Assembly (NCBI GenBank): GCA_900752975.1
Contig: CAADXH010000117.1
Span: forward strand, 1 to 45,045
Reading direction: 5' to 3'
Source of the DNA: Bacilli bacterium
GTDB lineage: Bacteria > Bacillota_I > Bacilli_A > ML615J-28 > CAG-313
DNA: 45,045 bases
A program made the translations under genes and the position numbers. Below, piece after piece: positions 15,856 through 24,566 of the stretch. The notes under the pieces were generated by a model that saw nothing but the letters and a program-made list of their open reading frames with translations, was not told where the DNA came from and did not search any database. Position 1 is the first letter of the stretch, and every line of letters begins with the position of its first letter.

Positions 15856-18424
15856 TTCCACTTACCTCTTCCTTTAGTTTAGATAAGAAAATTAAAGCAT
15901 CTAATGGTTTCATATTGTCGACGTCAGCTTCTTTGATCATGTTACGCAGCTCTATTAACTTAGGGTCAGTTTTATCTATAATTATTGGTTTTTGATAATT
16001 ATTGATGGATAAGGCTTTTTCATCATATTCGCCTTGCTTTTCTAATTTTTCTAATATGTCTTTTGCCCGAAGAGTTATTTCTAAAGGTATTTTAGCTAAA
16101 CTTGCTACGTTAATGCCATAACTTTGATCACTAGGTCCCTCAACTACCTTATGAAGGAAAATTAGGTCATCTAAATCTGTACCTACTTTTGCTTCTACAT
16201 GAACATTTTTTAAACAAGGTAAGCTATGCTCTAATGTTGTAAGTTCATGGTAATGAGTTGAGAATAAAGTTTTACAGCCAATATTATTATGAAAGTATTC
16301 AATGATAGCTTGGGCAAGTGACATTCCATCATATGTAGCTGTGCCTCTTCCCACTTCATCAAATATAACCAAACTTCTTTCTGTGGCATTTTTTATAGCA
16401 TCGTTAACCTCTAACATTTCAACCATAAAAGTCGATTCACCACCCATAATATTATCACTTGATCCTATTCTAGTAAATATTTGATCAAATATTGGTAATT
16501 TAGCTTCTTGTGCAGGAACAAATGATCCGATTTGAGCCATAATTACAATTAGAGCGTTTTGACGCATAAATGTACTTTTACCACTCATATTAGGACCTGT
16601 AATTAGTAGTATTTTATCATCATTGTATAATATAAGATCATTAGGAATAAAATCTTTATTATCAACGGCTTCAATTACTGGGTGTCTGCCAGCAATAACT
16701 TCCATCTCATCATACCTAGAAAAAGTAGGTCTGACATAGTTATTGCTTTTCGCAACTTCACTCAAAGAAATTAACATATCAATTTCGGAAATTTGAATGG
16801 CAAGTTTTTGTAGTCTCGCAGTATGATTTTTACAAATTTCGCGAAGTCCATCAAATAATTTACTTTCTAATTCAATTGCCATTTCACTAGATCTTAAAAT
16901 TAGTGCTTCACGTTCTTTTAACTCTTGAGTAATAAAACGCTCAGAATTGGAAGTAGTTTGTTTTCTTATATAACCAAATTCATCTTTTACTTGATCTAAG
17001 TATGACTTAGTTATTTCAATATAATATCCAAAGACCCGGTTATAACCAACTTTTAAAGTTTTAATGCCTGTTTTTTCACGTTCTCTAAGCTCTAGGTTAA
17101 GTAAATAATCTTTGTTTGTTGATTCAATATTTCTAATATGGTCTAATTCTTCACTGTACCCATTTTTTATTACTCCACCATCTTTAAGGCTAAAGCCTGC
17201 ATTTTCATCTATCGCCTTAAATAAAGTAGCGTGTAACTCATTAAAATCTTCTATTTTTTCGCCCCTACTTTTTAGTACATTTCCCTTCATTTTGCTTAAA
17301 ATTATTTTTATATTAGGTAGTACGCCTAATGATACTTTTAGTTGTAACAAGTCTTTCGGTGTTAGATTACCATAACTAATTCTACCAACAATTCTTTCTA
17401 AGTCATAAATTTCTTGTAACTGCTTTTTCAAGTCAGAAGTATGTAAATAATTTTTTTGAAGTTCTTCGATTATATTTAAACGTTCATTTATTTTTTGAAG
17501 GTCAACTAAAGGATAAAGTAAGCTCTTTTTTAGAAATCTTGATCCCATAGCAGTTGAACAATGGTCTAATACTACAAATAAATTATTCTTAAATCTATTA
17601 CCTTTATTAGTTTCAACTATTTCTAGGTTTCGAATAGTACTTTCATTAAGTCTCAAGTAATCCTTGCTAGAATACTCTTCAAAAGGCTTTAGATGTACTA
17701 GAACACGTTTCTGAGTTTGAATTACATAGTGAAGGAGACGACTAGCACATTTTACAAAATTCTTATCTAGTTGATTTACGAGTGGCATTAAATATTCATC
17801 TATGTTTAGATCATCATTATATGAAACCAAAACGCCATAGTTTTTCATAAGCATTTGTGTTATAATTTTATTGGTTGTTGTCGAAGTTACAACTTCTTTA
17901 ATTGCAAGTTTGGCAATTTCACCATATACTAAATCTATTGACTCAAATTGTGTAACTTTAGCTTCACCAGTTGATAGTTCAATATATCCAAAAACAAATT
18001 TGTCATCATTTTTTTCGAGACAACCCAAATAGCTGTTATTTTTTTCATCTAAGTATTCTGAATCGACATTTGTACCTGGAGTTACAATTTTGACAATATC
18101 GCGTTTAACAAGTTTTTGTCCGCTTGGAGCTTCTAATTGTTCAACTATTGCTACTTTATAGCCTTTCATAGACAGTTTTTCGATATATCCATTAACCGCA
18201 TGATAGGGGACCCCACACATAGGTACTCGGTCATTATTAGTGCCGGCATCGCGACCTGTTAGAACTATTTCAAGTTCACGACTAGCAACTAAAGCATCAT
18301 TAAAAAACATTTCATAGAAATCGCCTAGTCTAAAAAAGACAAGTGTATCGGGGTATTGTTCTTTAATTTCCAGATATTGTCTCATCATTGGTGTGTATAA
18401 AGTTTTGTCAATATTTTCATACAT
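15848..18424 (-). CDS. mutS: DNA mismatch repair protein MutS
   Basis: 858 residues. Mismatch-reading F-x-E in GDFYEMF near the N-terminus, connector and lever domains, Walker A GPNMSGKST, Walker B LVIFDEVGRGT, and STHYHEL. Recognises mispairs and recruits MutL. Start: an in-frame GTG at 18433 is part of the ribosome site AGAGGTGA; the ATG at 18424 (MYENIDKTLYTPMMRQY) is preferred. First gene of the mutS-mutL-miaA operon; a strong terminator lies upstream. Confidence 0.97.
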   Translation of the reverse strand: MYENIDKTLYTPMMRQYLEIKEQYPDTLVFFRLGDFYEMFFNDALVASRELEIVLTGRDAGTNNDRVPMCGVPYHAVNGYIEKLSMKGYKVAIVEQLEAPSGQKLVKRDIVKIVTPGTNVDSEYLDEKNNSYLGCLEKNDDKFVFGYIELSTGEAKVTQFESIDLVYGEIAKLAIKEVVTSTTTNKIITQMLMKNYGVLVSYNDDLNIDEYLMPLVNQLDKNFVKCASRLLHYVIQTQKRVLVHLKPFEEYSSKDYLRLNESTIRNLEIVETNKGNRFKNNLFVVLDHCSTAMGSRFLKKSLLYPLVDLQKINERLNIIEELQKNYLHTSDLKKQLQEIYDLERIVGRISYGNLTPKDLLQLKVSLGVLPNIKIILSKMKGNVLKSRGEKIEDFNELHATLFKAIDENAGFSLKDGGVIKNGYSEELDHIRNIESTNKDYLLNLELREREKTGIKTLKVGYNRVFGYYIEITKSYLDQVKDEFGYIRKQTTSNSERFITQELKEREALILRSSEMAIELESKLFDGLREICKNHTARLQKLAIQISEIDMLISLSEVAKSNNYVRPTFSRYDEMEVIAGRHPVIEAVDNKDFIPNDLILYNDDKILLITGPNMSGKSTFMRQNALIVIMAQIGSFVPAQEAKLPIFDQIFTRIGSSDNIMGGESTFMVEMLEVNDAIKNATERSLVIFDEVGRGTATYDGMSLAQAIIEYFHNNIGCKTLFSTHYHELTTLEHSLPCLKNVHVEAKVGTDLDDLIFLHKVVEGPSDQSYGINVASLAKIPLEITLRAKDILEKLEKQGEYDEKALSINNYQKPIIIDKTDPKLIELRNMIKEADVDNMKPLDALIFLSKLKEEVSGNE

Positions 18425-18483
18425 AAAAATCACCTCTTGTAAAATGCATTTCTTTTATTTTAACACATTTTGATAAAAAAAGA

Positions 18484-18536
18484 CAAAAAAAAGCGTTTGA
18501 GATAAATAATTAGTCATTATTTAAAACTCAAACGCT
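18484..18536 (-). terminator. Long two-part terminator between ECF gene and mutS
   Basis: - strand arms AGCGTTTGAG and CTCAAACGCT (10 bp, perfect) enclose a second perfect 8-bp stem TAAATAAT/ATTATTTA with loop GACTA, then T8. One arm is the core of repeat copy 4. Confidence 0.85.
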
Positions 18537-18550
18537 CAGAAATCGGTTTA
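18491..18550 (-). repeat. Dispersed SERL repeat, copy 4
   Basis: - strand CCGATTTCTGAGCGTTTGAG followed by TTTTAAATAATGACTAATTA. Reads KPISERLSFK then stop, in the +1 frame relative to the ECF gene that ends at its edge. The only copy with a perfect second arm, showing the repeat can act as a terminator hairpin. Confidence 0.75.
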
Positions 18551-19255
18551 TTTTTTTATATTAGTTAGTGTGAAAGTCACGGCACTTCCTACAATACCTC
18601 CAACCAATGCCTCAAAAATACCATTAGTAAGGACTATTGACATAATTGTTTTAAGTAATACATCGTATTCCATACCTGCTAAACTAGCATATTTTTTCCC
18701 CCATAAAAGATATGTACCAAATAATACTAGAATTGTGTTAATCAAACTACTAATAATACCTACTAAAAAATAACTGAAAACATTCTTACGCTTTTGGGGA
18801 TTATTTTCATTTTTGGTATCACCAGAAAAATATGTACCAAATAAGACTGATGAAATTCTTGAATTATTTATTTTCTTGAAGTATGTGCTTAATAAACCGG
18901 CAACTGTACCTGTTAAAATACGTGGAACAAAACAGATAATAATAGGCCAATAACTACGATAACTGCTTGTATAAGCATTCCAAGGAGTAAAGAGCAAGGC
19001 AGATGGATTACTACTATCAATAAAAGTCCACCAAATGAAACTAAATAATCCTGCACAAAATCCCAAAATTGTGCCATATTTAGTACCATAAGTCATTCCT
19101 ACAATAATAACAGGGATCATCGCAAGAGTCGCAACAACTGGTCCTATTTGAATAGAGCCTAAAAATGGAACAAAACATATAATTGCTTCTATTGCAACAA
19201 ACATTGCAATTTTAGTCAAATTTTCTATTTTCTCATGTCTACGATTTTTTCTCAT
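18548..19255 (-). CDS. ECF transporter S component (substrate unknown)
   Basis: 235 residues, about six membrane helices. Residues 12-70 (IAMFVAIEAIICFVPFLGSI, MIPVIIVGMTYGTKYG, ILGFCAGLFSF) are typical of energy-coupling-factor substrate-binding S components, which bind a vitamin or metal and share an ECF ATPase module encoded elsewhere. A hydrophilic loop at about 135-155 (KNENNPQKRKN) is unusual. The substrate cannot be read; no vitamin riboswitch was seen. ATG lies one base after the obgE stop (TAGTATG), so it is co-transcribed with obgE. The frame ends at a run of seven A; see findings. Confidence 0.75.
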   Translation of the reverse strand: MRKNRRHEKIENLTKIAMFVAIEAIICFVPFLGSIQIGPVVATLAMIPVIIVGMTYGTKYGTILGFCAGLFSFIWWTFIDSSNPSALLFTPWNAYTSSYRSYWPIIICFVPRILTGTVAGLLSTYFKKINNSRISSVLFGTYFSGDTKNENNPQKRKNVFSYFLVGIISSLINTILVLFGTYLLWGKKYASLAGMEYDVLLKTIMSIVLTNGIFEALVGGIVGSAVTFTLTNIKK

Positions 19256-19256
19256 A

Positions 19257-20531
19257 CTATTCTAACATCTCAAACTCATAACCTAAAATGCATACGGTAT
19301 CGCCATGCTTTACGCCACGCTTTCTTAATTCAGTTTCAACACCCATTTTGCGGAGTTTTTGTGCAAAAATACGGACATTGCTTTCATTATTGAAATCAGT
19401 TCGATCAAATAATTTTTTTATTGCTGTTCCATCAACATTATAAACTCCAGAATCATCACGAGTAATAGTGAAGTCTTCAGATGGAGGAGTAAACTTATAT
19501 TCTACTACTCCTTCGGAAATTTCTTCCATTTTTTCATTTTTCTTTACTTCATCTAAGACATCAGCAATTTTGTATAATAATTCATCTAAATTTTGTTTAG
19601 TTATTGCAGAAATAGGAATTACATCAAGATGAAGCTTTTCTTCAAATTTTTTGATATTTTCTTCACTACCTGTTAAATCCATTTTATTTGCTACAACAAT
19701 TTCAGGACGCTTTAATAATTTTGGATCATATGAGCCAAGTTCATTGCGAATCGATAAATAGTCTTCAATTGGGTCACGACCTTCAATACCACTCATATCA
19801 ATAATATGTACAATTACTCTTGTCCGTTCTATATGTTTTAAGAATTGAATACCCAAACCTGCTCCAAGGTGTGCGCCTTCAATAAGACCAGGTAAATCAG
19901 CCATTATAAAGCTTCGACCATCTTTAACGCCAACAACACCTAAATGAGGATTTAAAGTGGTAAAATGGTAATCGGCAATTTTTGGTGTTGCTTTTGACAC
20001 CATTGTTATTAAGGTACTTTTGCCTACACTTGGAAAACCAACAAGTCCTACATCGGCTAATACTTTCAAATCTAATTGTAATGTTAATTCTTCGCCTGGT
20101 TCGCCTTTTTCACAAATAGTTGGTGCAGTATTGCGAGAGTTTGCGAAAGCAGCATTACCTTTTCCACCTCTTCCACCATGGGCTACAATAACTTCTTGAC
20201 CATGTTTGGTAATATCACCAATAATTGTACCTGTATCCGCATTAATAATGGTAGTGCCAATTGGAACTTTTGCATAAGCATTTTCCCCATCATGACCAAA
20301 CATATCCTTTTTCATACCTTTTTCACCATTTGTGGCTTTTATTTTTCGAGTGAAACGAAAATCAAGAAGAGTAGTTAAGCCTTCTTCACCAACGAAGATA
20401 ACGTCACCGCCTCTACCACCTTTGCCACCAGATGGTCCACCCATATTTGCGTATTTTTCATGACGAAATGCGACAACACCATCGCCGCCATTTCCGGCTT
20501 TAACTAAAACTTTTACACTATCAACAAACAT
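19257..20531 (-). CDS. obgE: GTPase ObgE/CgtA
   Basis: 424 residues. Glycine-rich Obg domain (KAGNGGDGVVAFRHEKY, GGPSGGKGGRGGDV), G domain with P-loop GFPSVGKST (165-173), DLPGLIEGA, NKMDL and SAI, and the C-terminal OCT domain (about 350-424, EDFTITRDDSGVYNV to GYEFEML). Acts in 50S subunit assembly and stress response. AAGGAGG precedes the ATG. Placed after rplU-prp-rpmA as in Bacillus; spo0B is absent between rpmA and obgE. Confidence 0.97.
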   Translation of the reverse strand: MFVDSVKVLVKAGNGGDGVVAFRHEKYANMGGPSGGKGGRGGDVIFVGEEGLTTLLDFRFTRKIKATNGEKGMKKDMFGHDGENAYAKVPIGTTIINADTGTIIGDITKHGQEVIVAHGGRGGKGNAAFANSRNTAPTICEKGEPGEELTLQLDLKVLADVGLVGFPSVGKSTLITMVSKATPKIADYHFTTLNPHLGVVGVKDGRSFIMADLPGLIEGAHLGAGLGIQFLKHIERTRVIVHIIDMSGIEGRDPIEDYLSIRNELGSYDPKLLKRPEIVVANKMDLTGSEENIKKFEEKLHLDVIPISAITKQNLDELLYKIADVLDEVKKNEKMEEISEGVVEYKFTPPSEDFTITRDDSGVYNVDGTAIKKLFDRTDFNNESNVRIFAQKLRKMGVETELRKRGVKHGDTVCILGYEFEMLE

Positions 20532-20573
20532 AGTGAGCCTCCTTTCATATATTTATATTATTATGTATTATAT

Positions 20574-20607
20574 AAAAAAATATAAGCACTTGCATAGGCA
20601 AGTGCTT
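20574..20607 (-). terminator. Rho-independent terminator after rpmA
   Basis: - strand perfect 10-bp stem AAGCACTTGC/GCAAGTGCTT with 4-base loop, followed by ATATTTTTTTAT. Separates rplU-prp-rpmA from obgE. A TATAAT further along may belong to an obgE promoter. Confidence 0.85.
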
Positions 20608-20617
20608 TAATTGGCAA

Positions 20618-20899
20618 TTATTCTACTGGGTACACAGAAACTTGCTTCTTAGTCATACCTTTATGTTCGTATTTAACGATACCATCAATCATACAGAATA
20701 ATGTATCATCCTTACCAATTCCAACGTTGTTTCCTGGATGAACTTTTGTTCCTCTTTGACGATAAATAATCGAACCGGCAGTAGCGAATTGACCATCAGA
20801 TAACTTTGCACCTAAACGTTTAGCATGAGAGTCACGACCATTTTTAGTTGAACTAACACCTTTTTTAGATGCGAAGAATTGCAAATTAAATCTTATCAT
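20618..20899 (-). CDS. rpmA: 50S ribosomal protein L27 with cleavable N-terminal extension
   Basis: 93 residues. Begins MIRFNLQFFA-SKKGVSSTKNGRDS: the NLQFFA leader before SKKG is the Firmicutes-type extension that Prp protease removes so that the mature N-terminus can reach the peptidyl-transferase centre. Core SHAKRLGAKLSDGQ, GSIIYRQRGTKVHPG. Third gene of rplU-prp-rpmA. Confidence 0.97.
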   Translation of the reverse strand: MIRFNLQFFASKKGVSSTKNGRDSHAKRLGAKLSDGQFATAGSIIYRQRGTKVHPGNNVGIGKDDTLFCMIDGIVKYEHKGMTKKQVSVYPVE

Positions 20900-20910
20900 G
20901 ATGCTACCTC

Positions 20911-21246
20911 CTATTTTTCAATTTTTACTTTTAAATGATTTGGATATGTTTCTGAAATTTCATTTAATGATTCATAAAGATTGTTAACTACTAAATCAAC
21001 AAATGATCTCGTATTCAAATCTATTTCATTACTCGTAATTTCAAAATTCATAAACCCTTCTTCTTGTTTTTCCGTAAATGAAAACTTGCCTTTAAGAAGT
21101 TTCATTAACAAATTTAAAGAAGTAATTACCGTTGCTGAAATACCAGCACAAACAATGTCTAATCCTTCATCCGCATAATCAGCATGACCTGATATTGTGA
21201 ATGTCTTAAACTTGTTTTTTTCATAAATAAACTTAGCTTTTGTCAT
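20911..21246 (-). CDS. prp: Ribosomal-processing cysteine protease Prp
   Basis: 111 residues. SGHADYADEGLDIVCAGIS carries the family catalytic pair, H21 and C33. Prp cleaves the N-terminal extension of L27. It lies between L21 and L27 genes, the normal position, and its substrate is encoded 12 bases downstream. Confidence 0.95.
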   Translation of the reverse strand: MTKAKFIYEKNKFKTFTISGHADYADEGLDIVCAGISATVITSLNLLMKLLKGKFSFTEKQEEGFMNFEITSNEIDLNTRSFVDLVVNNLYESLNEISETYPNHLKVKIEK

Positions 21247-21247
21247 A

Positions 21248-21547
21248 TTATGCTACGATTGAGTTGATTAAAACTTTTGTGTAAGCTTGACGATGACCTT
21301 GTTTTTTACGATAATTTTTCTTAGCTTTCATTTTGAAAACAATAATTTTTTTGCCTTTACCTTGTTTTTCAATAGTGCCAGTAACCTTTGCACCTTCAAC
21401 AAGAGGAGTTCCTACTTTGTCACCTACTAAAAGAACTTGATCAAAAACAACTTCTTGTCCAGCTTCACCTTCTAGTTTTTCAACAAAGATAGTTTCACCT
21501 TCAGCAGCACGATATTGTTTACCGCCAGTGATAAAAATTGCGTACAT
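21248..21547 (-). CDS. rplU: 50S ribosomal protein L21
   Basis: 99 residues. MYAIFITGGKQYRAAEG and the C-terminal KMKAKKNYRKKQGHRQAYT are diagnostic. Strong GGAGG before the ATG, consensus-like promoter and a structured leader upstream. First gene of the rplU-prp-rpmA operon. Confidence 0.97.
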   Translation of the reverse strand: MYAIFITGGKQYRAAEGETIFVEKLEGEAGQEVVFDQVLLVGDKVGTPLVEGAKVTGTIEKQGKGKKIIVFKMKAKKNYRKKQGHRQAYTKVLINSIVA

Positions 21548-21636
21548 CTTTATTACCTCCTTTTAAAATTTAAGACACGCCATTGTGGTGACATTAAAGT
21601 ACTTAAACCATTTTTGTGCGGTTGCAGACTCGCAAC
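21548..21636 (-). promoter_or_regulatory. Leader of rplU, L21-leader-like
   Basis: About 88 transcribed bases between the promoter and rplU. GCGTTGCGAGTCTGCAAC forms a short hairpin (GTTGCGAGTCTGCAAC: GTTGC/GCAAC) followed by CGCAC, and GTGTC lies near the ribosome site. Position and the GCAACCGCAC run resemble the L21 leader of Firmicutes, thought to be bound by L21 for autoregulation. A covariance search (RF00559) would settle it. Confidence 0.5.
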
Positions 21637-21642
21637 GCATAT

Positions 21643-21671
21643 ATTATACTTTATTTTGCTCATTTTTGCAA
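21643..21671 (-). promoter_or_regulatory. Promoter of rplU-prp-rpmA
   Basis: TTGCAA (21666-21671), 17-base spacer, TATAAT (21643-21648). Start of transcription expected near 21636. Confidence 0.8.
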
Positions 21672-21700
21672 GTAAATAGAATTTATTTTATGAGGCCACT

Positions 21701-21757
21701 TAGCCCCTCTCAGAGCGTTTGAAATTAAAAAAGCGGGTAAAATTCATAATTTCAACG
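21701..21757 (+). repeat. Dispersed SERL repeat, copy 5
   Basis: CCCCTCTCAGAGCGTTTGAA followed by ATTAAAAAAGCGGGTAAAAT and a partial return arm TAATTTCAACG. In frame: stop-PLSERLKLKKRVKF and on to a TAG near 21772. Orientation is opposite to the flanking genes, ppdK and rplU. Confidence 0.75.
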
Positions 21758-21758
21758 T

Positions 21759-21805
21759 CAAAAAAAGCCTTTTAGGAAGTGTTAAAACACTTTTCTAAAA
21801 AGCTT
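21759..21805 (-). terminator. Rho-independent terminator after ppdK
   Basis: - strand stem of about 18 bp with a few mismatches (AAGCTTTTTAGAAAAGTGT pairing with ACACTTCCTAAAAGGCTT), followed by T7. Confidence 0.8.
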
Positions 21806-21812
21806 ATTTTAT

Positions 21813-24437
21813 TTATTTTCTAGGATTCTTGATATTTGCTTGTGCAGCAGCAAGTCTAGCAATTGGAACGCGGAATGGAGAACAAGAAACATAGTCTAAA
21901 CCAATGTTATGGCAGAATTCGATTGTTTCTGGGTCACCACCATGTTCACCACAAATACCTAAGTGAAGGTCAGGACGAACTGAACGGCCAAGTTCAACAG
22001 CCATCTTCATAAGTTTGCCAACACCTTTTTGATCAATGTGAGCAAATGGATCACTTTCGAAAATCTTACGTGCATAGTATTCTTCTAAGAATTTACCAGC
22101 ATCATCACGGCTAAAGCCAAATGTCATTTGTGTTAAATCGTTAGTACCAAAACTGAAGAATTCAGCATACTCAGCAATTTCATCAGCAGTTAAGGCAGCA
22201 CGTGGAACTTCGATCATTGTACCAATCTTATAAGAAAGTTTAACATTATTTTCTTTTAATACTTCTTCAGCTGTTCTTACAACAACATCACGAACATATT
22301 TTAATTCTTTAACATCACCAACAAGTGGGATCATAATTTCAGGAACAATGTTATATCCTTCTTTATTAACTTCAATTGCAGCCTCAATTACAGCTCTTGT
22401 TTGCATTTCAGCGATTTCAGGATATGTAATAGATAAACGGCAACCTCTGTGACCAAGCATTGGGTTAAATTCATGTAAGCTTTCAACTGTAGCTTTTAAT
22501 TTTTCAAAAGTTAAGCCCATTTCTTTTGCAAGTTCAGCGATTTCTTCATCTGTATGAGGTAAGAATTCATGTAGTGGAGGGTCAAGATAACGAATTGGTA
22601 CCCTCTTTCCTTCCATAGCTTTATAAATACCGATAAAGTCATTACGTTGCATTGGTAATATTTTAGCAAGAGCTTTACGACGGCCTTCTTCATTATCAGA
22701 AACGATCATTTCACGAACTGCTGTAATTCTGTCTGCTTCAAAGAACATATGTTCAGTACGACATAGGCCAACACCTTCTGCACCAAAGCCGTTTGCAACT
22801 TTAGCATCACGCGGATTGTCTGCGTTTGTTCTAACTTTTAAGGCACGATATTTGTCTGCCCATTCCATTAATGTTGCGAAATCACCAGAAACTGTAGCGT
22901 CAACTGTAGGAATAGCTTCGCCATAAACATAACCAGTATTACCATCAATTGAAATCCAGTCAAGTTCATTGTAACGTTTTCCGCCAACTTCAAACCATTT
23001 TTCTTCTTCGTTAACTCTAATTTCACCAGCGCCAGCAACACAGCAAGTACCCATACCACGAGCAACTACGGCTGCATGGCTTGTCATACCACCACGACCA
23101 GTTAAAATACCTTGTGAAGCAATCATACCTTCGATATCTTCTGGAGATGTTTCAAGTCTAACTAATACAACTTTCATACCTTGAGCTTTGCATTCTTTGG
23201 CACGTTCAGCACTAAATACAACTTGACCACATGCAGCACCTGGAGATGCATTTAAGCCTTTTGTAATAGGGTGAGCAGCTTTTAATGCTTTTTGGTCAAA
23301 GCCTTTATGTAGTAAAGCATCAAGAGACTTAGGTTCTACCATAAGTACAGCTTCTTGTTCATTAATTAAGCCTTCTTTAACTAAATCAATGGCAATCTTT
23401 AATGCTGCTTGAGCAGTACGTTTACCATTACGGGTTTGTAACATGTATAATTTACCTTTTTCAATAGTAAATTCCATGTCTTGCATATCACGATAATGTT
23501 TTTCAAGAATCTTTGTTACTTTCTTGAATTCATCATATAATGCAGGGTTGTCTTCTTGTAAGTGAGCAATAGGTTGAGGTGTACGAATACCAGCAACTAC
23601 GTCTTCACCTTGTGCATTAAATAAATATTCACCATATAGTACATTTTCACCAGTAGCAGGGTTACGAGAGAATGCAACACCAGTACCAGAATCATCACCC
23701 ATATTACCAAATACCATTGTTTGCACGTTTACTGCAGTACCCCAAGAATAAGGAATACCATTTAAACGACGATAAACGTTGGCACGAGGGTTGTCCCAAG
23801 AACGGAATACAGCTTTAACAGCTTCTAATAATTGTACCTTAGGATCTTGAGGGAAAGGTTCACCCTTAAGTTCTTCATATTTAACTTTAAATTCTTGAAC
23901 TAATTTTTTAAGATCATCAGCGTCAAGTTCAGTATCTTGTTTAACGCCTTTGGCTTCTTTCATTTCATCCATTAATGCTTCAAAATTAGACTTTTCAATT
24001 TCCATTACTACATCTGCGAACATTTGAATAAAACGACGATAAGAATCATAAGCAAAACGAGGGTTTCCAGTTAGTTTAGCTAAACCTTCAACAGCAACAT
24101 CGTTTAAACCTAAGTTTAAGATTGTATCCATCATACCAGGCATTGATGCACGAGCACCACTACGAACTGATACTAGTAATGGGTTACTATTATCACCAAA
24201 TTTTTTGTTATTGATTTCTTCAATTTTTGCAAGAGCTGCATAGATTTGATCAACAACTTCATCGGAAAGCTTCTTGCCATCGTCATAATACTTTGTACAA
24301 GCTTCAGTTGTGATAGTGAAGCCTTGAGGTACCGGTAAACCAATATTAGTCATTTCGGCTAAGTTAGCACCTTTACCGCCAAGAAGATTACGCATTGACT
24401 TGTTGCCTTCACTGAATAAATAAACAAATTTACTCAT
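21813..24437 (-). CDS. ppdK: Pyruvate, phosphate dikinase
   Basis: 874 residues, family length. Interconverts pyruvate, ATP and phosphate with PEP, AMP and pyrophosphate. N-terminal ATP-grasp domain (LLGGKGANLAEMTNIGLPVP), central swivelling domain with the phospho-histidine segment GGMTSHAAVVARGMGT (about residue 455), C-terminal PEP/pyruvate barrel with FGTNDLTQMTFGFSRDD and the catalytic cysteine region GICGEHGGDP. Monocistronic: own promoter and terminator. It separates the spoIVF genes from rplU, so it looks like an insertion into an otherwise conserved block. Confidence 0.97.
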   Translation of the reverse strand: MSKFVYLFSEGNKSMRNLLGGKGANLAEMTNIGLPVPQGFTITTEACTKYYDDGKKLSDEVVDQIYAALAKIEEINNKKFGDNSNPLLVSVRSGARASMPGMMDTILNLGLNDVAVEGLAKLTGNPRFAYDSYRRFIQMFADVVMEIEKSNFEALMDEMKEAKGVKQDTELDADDLKKLVQEFKVKYEELKGEPFPQDPKVQLLEAVKAVFRSWDNPRANVYRRLNGIPYSWGTAVNVQTMVFGNMGDDSGTGVAFSRNPATGENVLYGEYLFNAQGEDVVAGIRTPQPIAHLQEDNPALYDEFKKVTKILEKHYRDMQDMEFTIEKGKLYMLQTRNGKRTAQAALKIAIDLVKEGLINEQEAVLMVEPKSLDALLHKGFDQKALKAAHPITKGLNASPGAACGQVVFSAERAKECKAQGMKVVLVRLETSPEDIEGMIASQGILTGRGGMTSHAAVVARGMGTCCVAGAGEIRVNEEEKWFEVGGKRYNELDWISIDGNTGYVYGEAIPTVDATVSGDFATLMEWADKYRALKVRTNADNPRDAKVANGFGAEGVGLCRTEHMFFEADRITAVREMIVSDNEEGRRKALAKILPMQRNDFIGIYKAMEGKRVPIRYLDPPLHEFLPHTDEEIAELAKEMGLTFEKLKATVESLHEFNPMLGHRGCRLSITYPEIAEMQTRAVIEAAIEVNKEGYNIVPEIMIPLVGDVKELKYVRDVVVRTAEEVLKENNVKLSYKIGTMIEVPRAALTADEIAEYAEFFSFGTNDLTQMTFGFSRDDAGKFLEEYYARKIFESDPFAHIDQKGVGKLMKMAVELGRSVRPDLHLGICGEHGGDPETIEFCHNIGLDYVSCSPFRVPIARLAAAQANIKNPRK

Positions 24438-24480
24438 TTATTAGTCTCCTTTTCTTTTTTTAAATATTTCACAATTTTTG

Positions 24481-24509
24481 ATTATACCACAATAGTGTTT
24501 AAAAAGCAA
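24481..24509 (-). promoter_or_regulatory. Promoter of ppdK
   Basis: TTGCTT (24504-24509), 17-base spacer, TATAAT (24481-24486), about 45 bases before the start codon, which follows AAAAGGAGA. Confidence 0.7.
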
Positions 24510-24542
24510 CGAAATAATATAATTTTTTTAAATTAGAAAAAA

Positions 24543-24564
24543 ATAAAAAGGCTATTTTAGCCTT
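24543..24564 (-). terminator. Rho-independent terminator after the LRR gene
   Basis: Perfect 7-bp stem AAGGCTA/TAGCCTT, 3-base loop, T5 on the - strand. Two bases after the stop codon. Confidence 0.85.
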
Positions 24565-24566
24565 AT

